Positions 21,645-33,339 of a stretch of 64,000 nucleotides of DNA are shown piece by piece. The position numbers and the translations under genes are program-made. Every line of letters starts with the position of its first letter. Position 1 is the first letter of the stretch. The notes beneath the pieces were generated by a model. The model did no database searches. It worked only from the letters and a program-made list of their open reading frames with translations, and was not told the DNA's origin. Source of the DNA: Tretioscincus oriximinensis (Eukaryota > Chordata > Lepidosauria > Squamata > Gymnophthalmidae); contig JAJVDF010000302.1 in the NCBI GenBank assembly GCA_022410635.1, positions 966,168 to 1,030,167 of the forward strand, written 5' to 3'.

Positions 21645-21940
21645 TNCTTTGCCCCAGCCTACGACTTTGCATTTGATTAAGCTGGATTGCATTTGCCCAC
21701 TCACCTGGTCTGAAGCAATCTCTCCGGAGCTCTTTATCAGCACCCTGTTATCACTAACCTGATATGTCCCTCTTTACCCCAGCATCTGAAAAAGCATAGG
21801 TGCCAATACTGAATCCTTGGAAATCTCCATTTCTCCCGTCTTTCCATCCAAAGAACTGTCCATTTATTACTTGCTGCCCCATTTCCTGTCTTTTAGCTAG
21901 GACAGGACACCATCTCTCAAGCTACCAGTGANTTAACAGA
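21645..21940 (-). mobile_element. CR1 LINE, older reverse-transcriptase-region fragment
   Basis: CTTTGCCCCAGCCTACGACTT and TGCATTTGCCCACTC parallel the antisense RT segment at 60.95 kb; CCAAAGAACTGTCCATTTATT matches 61.2 kb. Heavily diverged. Confidence 0.65.
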
Positions 21941-22474
21941 AGACCCAGAAGAGTTTCAGATTCTTAATGTCATGAATTCAGAAAGTATTTGATTTTTTAA
22001 AAAAGAGAGACAACGTTACCTCTTCTTCCATCCATTCCTCATAACTATTATCCTTCTTGTCAGACTGGCAGGAAGTTCCCGTTTCCTTTGATAATTTGTA
22101 CCTCATAGTTTTAGATCCTTGGGTGGGCAATAGAAACCATTTTTGGTTCATGAACCAGATTACCTTTTACTTAACAGAACACACTTCATTGCAACCTGTT
22201 GCTTAAGTGAAAACAACTGAGGTGGTTTGATGACATGCTGCAAATGTGTCCTTCTGAGAAATGATGCAAAACTTTAAAAACCTTTTAACCACAGGGCAGG
22301 AAAATGGTAGGCCTTATNATTTAAAAAACTATTACTGGTAGTGCAAGAATAACAAACTGTGTAATCTGTGTTGAGCAGATGAAATGTTACTTTAAATTTA
22401 TTCTACCCTTGGATGCGCTGCTATCAAAACTGGGGCTCCCATATTTGATCTCTCTTTGGGATGGTCCTATAAGT
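21941..22474. other. Unique-looking intronic DNA
   Basis: No repeat or coding signature recognised. Confidence 0.45.
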
Positions 22475-22619
22475 CAGAGATGTCAAACTGGTGGCCCTGA
22501 ACCACAACTCCCAACATTCCATTTGGTTTAGCAGAGTGGAGTACAGCGCTGGGAGTGGAATGGAATGTTGGGAGTTGTGGTTCAGGAACATCTGGAGGGC
22601 CACCAGTTTGACATCTCTG
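22475..22619. mobile_element. hAT-type palindromic MITE with exact 8-bp target duplication
   Basis: 145 bp, nearly entirely two inverted arms: CAGAGATGTCAAACTGGTGG and its complement at the other end. CTATAAGT occurs at 22467-22474 and 22620-22627. An old interrupted relative lies at 41.5-42.4 kb. Confidence 0.95.
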
Positions 22620-22699
22620 CTATAAGTAACCTGAAATACAAAATGAACAAGGTATATCTGCAGTGTGATTTCTGTGTATCAGGCTCTGAGGACCTTGCT

Positions 22700-22985
22700 G
22701 GCTGCATAGAATCACAGAGTTCCGAGGGGCCTCCAGTGTCATGGGAGTCACCTCCCTGCTCAATGCAGGATTCCCTAAACCATCCCAGACGGTCATCAGC
22801 CCGGTCTATGTTTGAAGACTTCCAGCAAAGGCCTCCTACAGCAACCTGTTCCACTGGTTGGTTGCCCTTACTGTCAGAAAGGTNTTTTTTTAATATCCAG
22901 TGTACTTCTTTGCAGTTTCAATGCCGCTGCCTCCAGTCCTTTCATGTGCTAACGTTAGAACATCTAGAAAGTGGCTCTAAGAGCC
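22700..22985 (-). mobile_element. CR1 LINE 3' region
   Basis: ATAGAATCACAGAGTTCCGAG, CCTGCTCAATGCAGGATTCC and CCCTTACTGTCAGAAAGG, antisense CR1. Confidence 0.85.
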
Positions 22986-23337
22986 TCCCTTTGCTAGATT
23001 TTTCCTGACCCAGACTAGCATGNCTGTTTCTTTGAAATCTAATGTTAGAACGTGTGGAGGACCTTCCATCCTGTAACCTTCGTTCTAGTCAGATCTTGGC
23101 AACGGTTCAAGATGCTTCATCCCTATTGAACAACAANTGAATGTTTGTACTATTTGTTTAATGTTGAGCTCAGTTGGGACACATCTGTGGTGTTGTGAAT
23201 CACATATTGTGTATATATATATAAATTAGTATTCCTGGATGAACTAGTACATTTATAATAATTATTTTGCTTCCCAATCATTTGACTTGTTGGTAGCACT
23301 TGATGGTATTCATGTAACCATGGCTGCAAACACACAA

Positions 23338-23950
23338 CGTCTTAAAACGGGGAGTGAAAACGATTGTTGGATTCAAATTGGGGGTGGACCCAGCCTCCGT
23401 GTTGGAACTTCCATTTGGTGTGTTTTAAATGTACGCACATCCTTCCTGCCNCCGCTCGCCTCATCTGCTCTGCACGAGCCCAGAAGCTCAGCCTTCTCCT
23501 CCATGAGGATCCCTGCCTTACCGGCACCCAAGCCTGGCCAGCTGCCTTCTCCCTTTTCTTCTCCTCAGGGACACTGAGGCTGGTGGGGCTCCCTATCGTC
23601 ACTGACCCCCGGCAACACCTCACCAGCCCAGAGAAAGAGGAGGAGAAGGCAGCTGTCCAGGCTTCTTTGGGTGCCGATAAAACAGAGATCCCTGCAAGGG
23701 AGAAGGGTGTTTCCTGATCTCGTGCATGTGTGAAGATAAGCTGGCGGGAGAAGGAAGTGGGTGGACGAAGCTGCAGCTCAACAGAGGGGGAGCCAGAGAG
23801 CTCTGTAATCAGAGTTCTGTTAACACGAATTGCAAGGAACTGCGCCCNATTTGCANCACAGATCCAATTCCATTTCCGGCACATATGGCTATGTGGACTG
23901 AGGGGTGCCAGTATGCTGCCACTCCACCTTCACTCCCATTTTAAAGCGTA
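23338..23950. other. GC-richer 610-bp block with short matching ends, class unknown
   Basis: Begins CTTAAAACGGGGAGTGAAAA; its right edge, reversed, reads GCTTTAAAATGGGAGTGAAG, a possible terminal inverted repeat. Open frames up to 180 codons (minus) and 117 codons (plus) overlap but neither is recognisable. It could be a non-autonomous DNA transposon or unique DNA. Confidence 0.35.
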
Positions 23951-25349
23951 GTGCGTCTGCAGCCTTATCGTTGTACCACGATATCTTGTTTGGACACACT
24001 GTGAAACCAATGTTTTACCTGTACGGCAGATGTTCTGCTGTTATTGTTGTACAATATGATTGTGGTCGTTGTCTTTATTGTGTTACAATTATTGAAACAA
24101 AAACTTTAAAAGAAATAATCCCTTTTCTTTCACCATAAAAATTATTTTTTTTCCCTTGTGCGTTTCTTCATCCACTGACTTTGGGCAATTTTAGAATACC
24201 AAATAAGCTAGCATCTGAAGTATATACTGTAATCCAGCAGAGATGTTATGGAAAGCACTCTTGAACCAACGATGCATAGAACACCTTTGTACAACTATCT
24301 TCTCCCATCCAATCAGATCATAGCAACCTACTGAGTACCCCACCTGCAATAATTGTGATTCCAGAGCAATTTTTTTCAGATTTTATCAAAAAATATCCCT
24401 CAAACTGAAACGTTCAGATCAGCAGATTAGTGGAGAAATGAAAGAAACATTCAATTCTTGTGTGTTCCTCAATTCCATGATAAGGAGGAACAGGAATTAT
24501 TCTAGATTGAACTGAACTTAAATATGGACCTCTTTTCTTTCTTTTTCAAAGTTGTTTGGAAAAAGCTAGGGAAACCATATGGAAGATGATAGTATGTCAA
24601 ATTTTAAACAGCTATTTTATATTTTAATGTTAACTTCCCTGAGACGTTCAAATATAGGGTGGTATAGAAAAGCAAATACCTAAATACCTAAAATAAACCC
24701 CTAAATATCTAAATAAATTAGAAAACTCAGTTCTAGGGTGCTAGCTTGCTTGATGACAAGTGGGGCCCTGACAAAATGCCCCCCCCCCTGTTTTTTACCT
24801 GCTTTTAAAAATGTGCAGTTGATCCTGGCCATGTTGCATTTCTGAATCTGCACATGAGAATTCTCACATGGATACTTCTCCACAGTGGATCTGAGTCAGG
24901 ATGGGGCCAGGGTGGAGTCTGGGGTCAGAATGGGGCTTGTCATCCAAGCAATAGCCTTATAGGTGTGGGCCTCTTTGTTTCCTGGCAACCAATACTTTTA
25001 GATCCAGTCCACCACTGCTCAGTCAGGTCTCAGCAGGGCTGGATTTAGGCTGGAATTTGCCCATGGGCTGTAATTTACTTTCTTATTTTATTTGTTTGTT
25101 TGCTTTACTCTCCCCCCCTTCCCTCAGCTACTTTGGGTTCTATAATAATAAAAGCAATAAAAAAAAATTAATATCTTCTCAGTGCTACCTATGTTTTGCC
25201 TAAATACAACCCTGGGTCTCAGACATCACTCTGCATGGATGGGAATATAATAAATAGAAGTTTGCGAAAAACAATGTCTCTGCATGTGTCTGGAGAAGTG
25301 AAAGCACATCAGCTAACTACGGATAGGTGTAGACTGAGTAACTCCGTAT
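23951..25349. other. Mostly unclassified AT-rich DNA
   Basis: CCTGAGACGTTCAAATATAGG (about 24639-24659) is a short L2-type tail remnant on the plus strand. Nothing else recognised. Confidence 0.45.
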
Positions 25350-25771
25350 AACATGGGTCAGAAACTGTGGCTCTAGAGCAACCTGTGGCTCTGACCTCAC
25401 CAGAAGAACCTGGGGCGGGGGGGGGGGNATTTCCCCATTTTACCTCCCCAAAATGTCCGGAAGGATTTATCCCGTTTTACCTCCCAAAAATGTCTGGAAC
25501 TGATCTTGGTGATGTGCGCCATGTTTGTATCATCCAGACAAGGCGCATCCCCCTAAGAGCAGTTCCGGACATTGGCAGCGAGCGTCTGCAGCCTGCCTGA
25601 CACTGCGCATGCTGCACTCCAATAGAGGTTTGCAGGTAAGCAGGAAAGAATACGGAAGATAAAGGAAAAAGGCTTGGGAAGGGGGCATAGCCATGTGGCC
25701 CCCTAGTCACCCTGGGAAGGGGGCGTGGCCACAAAAATGGCTTTTGATTCCAAAACGTTTGCCCATCCCTG
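25350..25771. mobile_element. hAT-type non-autonomous element
   Basis: GGGTCAGAAACTGTGGCTCTAG at left, GGGGGCGTGGCCACAAAAA and GTTTGCCCATCCCTG at right. Same family as the outer element at 5.4-5.96 kb but without the nested insert. Confidence 0.75.
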
Positions 25772-27030
25772 CCCCATAAGATATTTCTAAATGTCAAGAG
25801 ATGATAACATGAAGGAAGAAGAGAAAGGAGGACGTTTCACTTACCAAATCAAACTCCATCTGAGCCCAGCTTTAGTGACAAGTGCAGATATAAGGGGAAA
25901 GCAAACATCATCTCCATTTCAAGAGAAAAGAAGTGTTGGAAAAAACAATCCGTAATGGTGACCCAGGAGGAAAGGCCCAGCATTAAGGACAAAGTTAGTT
26001 GTGTTCAGAATTTTGCAGTGATAGAGGTAGAAGATGAGGAGGTCTGAGCACACCACAGTTAGGTACCCCAGTATGTTTGTCAGTGTGGTGCAGCACCTTT
26101 GTGCTTTCAAAATGCTCCCGTACAAGTTTAAATGGATGGATGACATCGGACTACTAGGAAAGCGCACGACATACAATGAGACTCTTCGGTTTTGTTATTT
26201 GAGGAAAAAGAAACAAAACAAGACAGGAAAGATTATAAGCATGCAGTATTTATTGATTAATAAGAAGACACGGAAATGATAAATGGGCAGCATGGTTAGG
26301 TTAATGGCATCACGTTGAAAAGGAGTGACGTACAGAGGACTTTTCAGTTTGAATGGAAAAGATGTACATAGGTTCACAAAAGAAAAAGTTATAGCTTTAC
26401 AGAGGCAGAAAGACAATGCAGAAGGACATAAATGCAGAAGACAAGGAAACATTTTTTCCAGATAAGAACAAACATACATGACATGGAGATAAATGCAAAT
26501 TTCTCAACCAAGGATGGTTGTGAAAACATCTGTAATTGCAATTTCTGGGAACCTGTTCTTACGGATTGCCAGTGACTCTGGAGCAATATAATTATCTCCA
26601 TTGTTAACACATTCTTCAAAATGTGCTTTATCATGGAAAATGCTTTGATGAAATGGGGGGGGACGGACGAAGGGTGAAGGAAGAGCCACTTAGGGAAAGG
26701 GACCTGGAGTCTACAAATGCCAAACCTTTCTAAAGCAGAAAATCCTTTTTTTCCACCCTTCATGGGCTCCAGATTTAGCATCCAGATAAGCCCTTCCAGT
26801 TATCAATTTTAACAAGCACCTTCTTATAACTGCACTTTATGGCATATGGGGTGGGGGGGGTGGGGGCTTCCCTGTGGTAGCTCCCTGGCTTTGGATTAGC
26901 CTTCCAATGGAGGCTGGTCAGGGGCAACTCTTTATGGTTTTCAACACTTGATTAAAATCTATTTGTACCCTTGCCTTTAACCCCTAATTCCTAAACATAG
27001 TCATGTCTAACACTCACTCACTCACTAACT
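25772..27030. other. Unique-looking intronic DNA
   Basis: Open frames of 61-130 codons (26034-26781) show no family similarity, no splice context and strong A/T composition. No repeat recognised. Confidence 0.45.
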
Positions 27031-27032
27031 AA

Positions 27033-27165
27033 AGGAGAAGGAGGAGAAGAAGGAAAAGAAGAAGCAGGAAGAGGAGGAGAAAAGGAAAAAGAAAGAAAAA
27101 AAGAAAAAGAAAGGAAAAAAGGAAAAAAGAGAAGAAGAAAGAAGAAGGAAGAAGNAAAAAAGAAG
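27033..27165 (+). repeat. Purine-rich (GAA/GGA) low-complexity tract
   Basis: About 130 bp almost purely A and G. Confidence 0.95.
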
Positions 27166-27384
27166 ATTAGCTATTAGGATACATTCAAGAAGGGAAAGAT
27201 CCAGTGCGTAGTTTAGGGAAACACAAAAAATACTCGGGGAGGGAGAAAAGTTTATCTCAGGTCCTTTTTTTTGCACATACTGGACCGAGAACACATTAAT
27301 GTGGTTATAATGTGCTTTAACTTGATATTCAAATTAGACAAATACATGGAGCCTATGTGAATCAATGGCTACTAAAACAGAGAC

Positions 27385-27560
27385 CCTCCCTCCAAGTTGG
27401 AGAGACAGGCAAGATTTTCCTAAATGTCAATTGCAGGGAACTGAGACTGGGTGAAGATTGTGCTTCCTTCTTCTGGTGCCACTACTGGGCCACTGTGTGA
27501 GACAAAATGCTGGTCAAGATGGGCTGTGGCCCAACTCAGCAAGGCTCCTCAAAATCATCC
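27385..27560 (+). mobile_element. CR1 LINE 3'-end fragment, diverged
   Basis: CCTAAATGTCAATTGCAGGG, GGGCCACTGTGTGAGACA and GATGGGCTGTGGCCCAACTC preserve the CR1 3' module. Confidence 0.75.
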
Positions 27561-28121
27561 AAGTGGAGCAAAAAGACAAATTGCTGTTTGCTTATAGAGA
27601 TGGAAATCAGCTTTCAGCAGTAAGAATCTACAGATGGGAAAGCTTTGTTCAAAGATGCCGGGAAAGCAAGCCAATGGATACCTCAAACAACCCTGGTTCC
27701 AGCAGGCAACGTTGGTTGCATAATATTCTCACTCATGAAGTGCAAGCAGACCACCCAGCAAGCCAGGATGATGACAGAAAGCAGCAGCGTAGCAGAAAGG
27801 CATGATTAATAATGATCCTCAACAGCTTCCCACAGCACTGGCCAGGCCCCTTATCTCTGCCTCTGGCTGGAGATTCTGGTGGACTTAAAATTCATATTGC
27901 TATGTTCCATCAAAGTCAACGCAAATTAAATCACAGCCACAGAGAGAGAAATATTCTGAGGTGGACTGGGGGTTTATTTTTAGCCCCAGATGTAGGCAAA
28001 ACATGGTTTGTTGGCCGCTAAAGAGGATTATTAGTCCACCTAATCCGTATTATGACATTGCTTTTCCTTTAAATTGATAGGAAATTGAGACTGCTGGAAT
28101 CAGGGGCCCTTTCTGCACTAG

Positions 28122-28172
28122 ATTTCATATTGGGACTAGCAGAATAAGCCCATGGCAACGGGCTCTAGCACC
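28122..28172 (+). repeat. Hairpin module AGCCC...GGGCT next to a pyrimidine tract
   Basis: CTAGCAGAATAAGCCCATGG followed by CAACGGGCTCTAGC can fold (AGCCC/GGGCT). The same module precedes the pyrimidine tract of the composite repeat at 50.46 kb. Confidence 0.6.
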
Positions 28173-28362
28173 TTCTTCCTCCCTCTCATCTTCTTCCTTC
28201 CTCTTCTACCTCCTATTCTTTCTCCCCCCCTTCATCCTCCTCTTCCCTTCTCTTTCTCTCCCCCCCTCCTATCTGCATCTCCACCTCTTCCTCTTCCTCT
28301 CCCTCTCTTGCACTTTCACCCCTTCCTCCACCACCTCTTCTTTCTCCTCTCTGACGGTACTG
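28170..28362 (+). repeat. Pyrimidine-rich low-complexity tract
   Basis: About 190 bp of CTTCCTCC-type sequence. Open frames here are compositional. Confidence 0.95.
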
Positions 28363-28899
28363 CCCTGCACTCTTCCCAACAGCAGCAGCTTGAGAATATT
28401 CCTGATGCTACAAGTGATCTCACTGGCCAAATTCTGAGCCAATTAGATCACCTCCATACACATGGTAACCACATACCTTATAAATATTTTAACCTTAGAC
28501 CTTATGTATTATGGTTAAAATTAAAAGATACATCCTGGAATAGACGTCTGACATCTGCATGCTAGTGTAGGCTATAGCAGGCCCCTCATTAGGGGCTAAT
28601 ATTTAGACTAACCTTACTTTAAAGATGTTTCTAGTACATTATTATTAGAATGATTTTACAGCATAATTGGTTTATTGAAATAATAAATAATGACTATGGG
28701 AAGATTGTTTGTGTGTGTATTTAAAATTCATTTATTAAAATAAACATTTGATCAGGCTTGTATTAGAACACGAAATCTCCTCTTGAGAGTGGCCTAAGGC
28801 CCTTTGGGGATATATTTTGGAATAGGAGTCTGTCACTANAGGCTATAGCATGTCCATTCGTGGTTAAGGTTACTATTCAAGCCTTGCCATAAAATGCAC
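28363..28899. other. Unclassified AT-rich DNA
   Basis: Contains CTAGTGTAGGCTATAGCAGGC, a fragment resembling the palindromic module at 47.7 kb. Otherwise unrecognised. Confidence 0.4.
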
Positions 28900-29188
28900 C
28901 AGGGATCCTTAAACCTTTTAAACAAGGGCCCAGTTCACTGTTCCTCAGACCATTGGAGAGTCAGTCTATTTTAAAAAATATATATGAGCAAATCCCTACT
29001 TTTTGGGCCGCCTAGTGTCATGAAGTATGCAATTGTGTGCATATGCTATTGAAAAGGCAAGGAGTGTGAGCCCGGGACTAGTTGGCTGCTAATCAGGACA
29101 GACGGCAGTGACAACAACATCTTGCGGGCCGGATAAATGTCCCTGGTGGGCCGCATGAGGCCCTTGGGCCATAGTTTGACGACCCCTG
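28900..29188. mobile_element. hAT-type MITE, 289 bp
   Basis: CAGGGATCCTTAAACCTTTT at left; right end reversed CAGGGGTCGTCAAACTATGG. Interior has GGGCCGCCTAG and GGTGGGCCGCATGAGGC. Target duplication is no longer clear. Confidence 0.85.
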
Positions 29189-29815
29189 ATCTACCCGGAC
29201 ATGCATACTGCAGCCCTCTACACTAGGGTTCTTACATAAAAAGTAGAAAGAGCCGATTTATTTTCTAACCAAAGGCCAGGTTAAAGAAGTACAAAAAGTA
29301 GTCCCACCCCACACCCCCAAAGCATTAGCTTTTGTCACTTATTTATCATACAATAACAGCACCAAAACAACATAGTAAATAAATCTGTCCAACCTCTAAC
29401 AAGCTATGGCAAGCTGTAAGTGTAATTGTGGCAAACAAACAAAACTACCAGGGCTCTTTCTTTCTGGTGCGCTCTGTGTGTTGATAAAGTCTAAAACAGT
29501 AAATCAGTATTATGCAAACAGTTTTGAGAGCTTTAATAAATGAAGTGGTAAGAATTCGGCATTACAGAGGTTTATCTGCATGTTTGTTTTTTCTTTAGCA
29601 CCACAGAGCTGAAGAAGCAGGAGTGAAATCCCAGATTTCAGCCATAGGGGATTCTTCTGTTCTCAGCTGCTGTTTTTTTTGCTAATGTACAGTTTGGGAC
29701 ATTATCAGCACAGAGAGCACACCAGAAACAATGGGTGCTGGACTTTTTTTGTTTGCCAATGCATGTCGTAGTTTGTTAGAGACTGGGAGCAACATTGGAC
29801 AGATTTATTTGCCAT
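29189..29815. other. Unclassified DNA with a short L2-type fragment
   Basis: ACCAAAGGCCAGGTTAAAGA (about 29269-29288) matches the L2-type 3' region. Nothing else recognised. Confidence 0.4.
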
Positions 29816-29819
29816 GTTG

Positions 29820-30290
29820 TTTTGGTCATTATCATATATGATAAAAAGCCTGTGGGAGAGTTCAACATTCCGAGGTATAATGACCAATGACAGGGCTTGG
29901 AACTTCGGCAGCATCCAGAGATCAGACTCCTGGGTTGGAAAGTGGTTAAAAGACAGAAAACAGAGGGAAGTAATAAATCTGGGCGGAAAGATGAATATTC
30001 CAGGGTTCAAGTACTGGAACCAGTACTGGAAGGGGAAGAAAAGGAAGGGAAGGAAGAAAGGAATGGATGAAAGATGGAATGGATGGAAGGAAGATAAAGA
30101 AGAAAAATAAATAAGGAAAGGAAAAAGGAATGAAATGAAAATGGAATGAAGGAACAAAACGTGAAAGTGAAAGGGAGATGGGGGAGGGAGTGGGTGGGGG
30201 AGGGGAGGCATGGATGGGAACAAGGAGGAGGGGGGACTAGAGCCTGTGGCATTACTGCAATCAACAGCTAATTCCACTAGTTACATGATA
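29820..30290 (-). mobile_element. Composite repeat: hairpin end, pyrimidine tract, antisense CR1 RT segment (copy 1)
   Basis: On plus, 29820-30030 encodes WLKDRKQREVIN, a CR1-type reverse-transcriptase segment. It then passes into a purine tract (30030-30235) and ends GACTAGAGCCTGTGGCATT...GCTAATTCCACTAG. Read on minus it is hairpin, pyrimidine tract, antisense CR1, the same order as at 50.44 kb. Confidence 0.6.
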
Positions 30291-30522
30291 ANTAAGTGAC
30301 AAGCACAAGTTATGCGTCCACAGTTGTATTACTGTTGAAGCATTCCATTTGGTACCTCACCTCTGAGTTATTATTGGTACTGTGTTATTATTAGAAACTG
30401 ATCAGTCAGCATCCACTTAACTCGCTGGTCATTAATGGCAAAAGAGAGGCACTGCTATTGCTCAGATGCAAGAAAGAATGAACTAAATAGCAGCATGGCT
30501 GGGAAGAAGCCTGGGGACAGAC

Positions 30523-30592
30523 TGATCACTTCCAAGTGATCACTTCCAAGTGATCACTTCCAAGTGATCACTTCCAAGTGATCACTTCCAAA
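30523..30592 (+). repeat. 14-bp minisatellite, five copies
   Basis: TGATCACTTCCAAG repeated five times; only the last unit differs, at its final base. Each junction forms the perfect palindrome AAGTGATCACTT. Confidence 0.98.
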
Positions 30593-31034
30593 CACATATT
30601 CCTTTCACTGTCAAACATACATTGGTTTGGTTTGCTAGCAAACCATTTAATGGAACAAATTGTTGTTTGCATTTAATTCCTAATTTTAAAAAAGAAAATA
30701 TACTTTTTTTTCATAGAAGAAATACCTTTTCAACAGCAAGAAAACAGTGCGTGCCAATTGCCCAATCAAATCGTTCCTGGCCATGAGCAGGAGACTGATT
30801 CAGTTTCATCAAATGTACGAAGCGCCGTATGAATGTTCAGTTTAATGCAAATCTCTATGAACTGTTCGACTGATTTTTTTTTAATGCAAACTGAATTTTC
30901 CACATCTCCATTTACAAGAATAAAGATCTGCCACCTTTATAGGTGGCATTCAAAATCATTCAAAAGAGGGAATGTAAACCNTGGGCTTATGCATAAGAAT
31001 TCTAGTAAAATGGAGGGCCTATTACTGGACTACC
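30593..31034. other. AT-rich unique-looking DNA
   Basis: No repeat or coding signature recognised. Confidence 0.5.
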
Positions 31035-31640
31035 ATTTAATATTTTATTTATTTACTTATTTATTTACATTTCTATGTTCTGTTCTATGGCTGAAGGTCT
31101 CAGGGTGGTTAACAATAAAATCCAAATTAACATACTAAAACAACACAATCTGAAAGTAGGGATGGGAGAGCAGTTTTTTCAGCCAAAGGCCAGGTTAAAG
31201 AGATGTGTCTTCAAGCATTCTGTGAATGTGTGCAGAGATGGTGATTGACACATCTCAAGGGGGAAGACTGTTTCATAGTCTGGGGGCTGCCACAGAGAAC
31301 ATCCTATCCTGGGTTCCCACCCTCCTTGCCACTGACAGATGTGGTCCAGTCAGGTCCCTCTAGATCTTAAGGCACAGGCAGGTTGATACAGGAGAAGGCC
31401 TTCCTTTAGATATTTGGGGCCCAATTTAATTGGGGCCTTGAATTGGGTTCAATAGCTCTTTCAAAACTGGTGTGATAAGTGCCCAGCCAGTCGTCCTGTA
31501 CAAGCTGCAGCTATTGAACCATTTTCAAGAGCAGCCCTGCATAGAGTGCATTACAGTAGTCCAATCTGGAAGTTACTAGACCGTGCATTACTGTGGCCAG
31601 ATCATCCCTGTCCAGAAGTGGCCGCAACGGGTGAACCAGT
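31035..31640 (-). mobile_element. L2-type LINE 3' end
   Basis: (AAAT)n tail at left; GAAGGTCTCAGGGTGGTTAA, CAGCCAAAGGCCAGGTTAAA and CCATTTTCAAGAGCAGCCC parallel the copy at 2.8 kb. Confidence 0.88.
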
Positions 31641-31689
31641 CGTAGCTGGAATTAGGCACTTAAAGACTTCTAGTAAAATATTGTCAGGA

Positions 31690-32225
31690 CCACGAGCCTT
31701 GCCTGTTTTACCTTCTCAAAATGTCCAGAACTGACCTTGGTTGTGTGCACTATGTCCACGCCATCCAGACAAGGCGCACACCCCTAAGAACAGATCCAGA
31801 CGTCGGCAGCGAGCNACTGCCGCCTGCCTAACTTGTCCGCCTTCCTGTGGCTGTGTGCAGGAGCTGCGTAGCAGCCAGACCAGAAACTGTTGTTGGTGCG
31901 CGGCGCACAATGCCTGGGCACAGCTACAGGCAGGCTGTCGAGTCAGGCAGATGGCAGTCGCTTGCTNACGACATCCAGAACTGCTCTTGGTGTGCACAGT
32001 GTCTGCAAACCTAAAAGGAAAGAAAAAGAGAGAAGGAAAGCAGGAAAGAAAAAGGAAGGTAAAGGATAAAATCTTGGGAAGGGGGTGGGGCTTGGGAAGG
32101 GGGNGTGGCTTGGGAAGGGGCGGGGATTGGGAAGGCGTGTGGCCATGCAGCTCCCAAGTCACCCTGGAAAGTGGGTGTGGCCACAAAATGGCTCTCGACT
32201 CTAAAAGTATTTGCCTACCCCAGTC
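31690..32225. mobile_element. hAT-type non-autonomous element, diverged
   Basis: Interior GAAGGGGGTGGGGCTTGGGA and GGTGTGGCCACAAAATGG, right end TATTTGCCTACCCCAG. Same family as at 5.4 and 25.35 kb; left end unclear. Confidence 0.7.
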
Positions 32226-32512
32226 CAAGTACATATGGTGAAGCTGAGAACAGAAATAGTAGAGAAAGTTTCGCAAAAATGGCCTTCCCATTTTTCAGGT
32301 GCTATAGACCCTATAGAGAATTATATGTGTTAAAATTCTTATATGGTTTCTACCTTTAGGAATCATATTCAAGGGCTTATGACTGTGGCTGATTCACATA
32401 CTATTACTGTGACCCATTTTTAATCTATTTTCATACTTACAGGTGCATTCCTAAGCCAAAAATGAAAGGCTTTAAAGGGAAAAAACCCAGTCCCAGCTTA
32501 TCATAACCTTGA

Positions 32513-32540
32513 CATATATATATATATATATATATATATG
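32513..32540 (+). repeat. (AT)n microsatellite
   Basis: About 28 bp of TA repeats. Confidence 0.95.
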
Positions 32541-33339
32541 TATCTCCTAACATTTAACTTAAGGGTGCTGATATCTGTTTCCTTTGCTTCAAACTAGATT
32601 CTTTTGTCCCAAGGAAAACATGCATCTTTGTGCCACCGAAATCGGGTTGAAGATCACTTTATTAGCCTTCTGCAAAATCTAGATGTAAATGAAAATCTAA
32701 TAAAGGAGACCGAACGTTGCAGAACTTTGCTGCGAAAGCAGGGCTGAGAAAATTCATCGGTGTATTATCAAGGAACAGCAGGATGGAATCATTTGCTAAG
32801 CAAAACATACCAATTTCAGAATTCCCAGAAGGTGACCCAGGGAGGAAAGAATGCTAAGCAAGGAAAATTGAGAATTTTGTTTGCATCCTGATTGTTTGCA
32901 TCCAAATTGTTCTGGAAGCACGCATCCCCATGCTTCTTTAATAACCTGCACATTGGATGTGCCATTCATTATAATATCTAAGGCAAGGACAGGGTCGGAG
33001 TGGTCCNCAGAGCCCTTTGATCCGGCCTACGGATGCTTCNTGGCCCCTCCTTCTCCCATTTTTTTAATCCTTCAGGTATAAAAAAGAAACTATTTCTGCC
33101 AGTGCAGCATTGGCAATTGGAGTGAGCAAGAACGCGAGCCAAGGAAGCATGAGTGGCAGCGGTGGGGTAGAAGAAGCAGCTAGCCATTTTCTTTCAGGGA
33201 GTCTGGGACGTGAGCAGAGCGTTTGCATGGGCAGAGCCTGACTAGCAAAAGCAGCAGAAATTGCCAATACTTTTTGCGGAAAACGGGCCGATGAAGTACA
33301 GCAAAGAAAGGAAAAAGGAGTCAGATGTAGGTGGTCACA
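32541..33339. other. Unclassified DNA
   Basis: GATCCGGCCTACGGATGC (about 33020) looks like a hAT-MITE remnant. Open frames at 33064-33438 are not recognisable. Confidence 0.4.

Noticed and set aside
23342..23884. 180-codon minus-strand frame
   Set aside because: No homology recognised, contains Ns, and overlaps an equally open plus-strand frame.
30523..30592. CRISPR-like array
   Set aside because: 14-bp units are directly adjacent without spacers; it is a minisatellite in a vertebrate intron.
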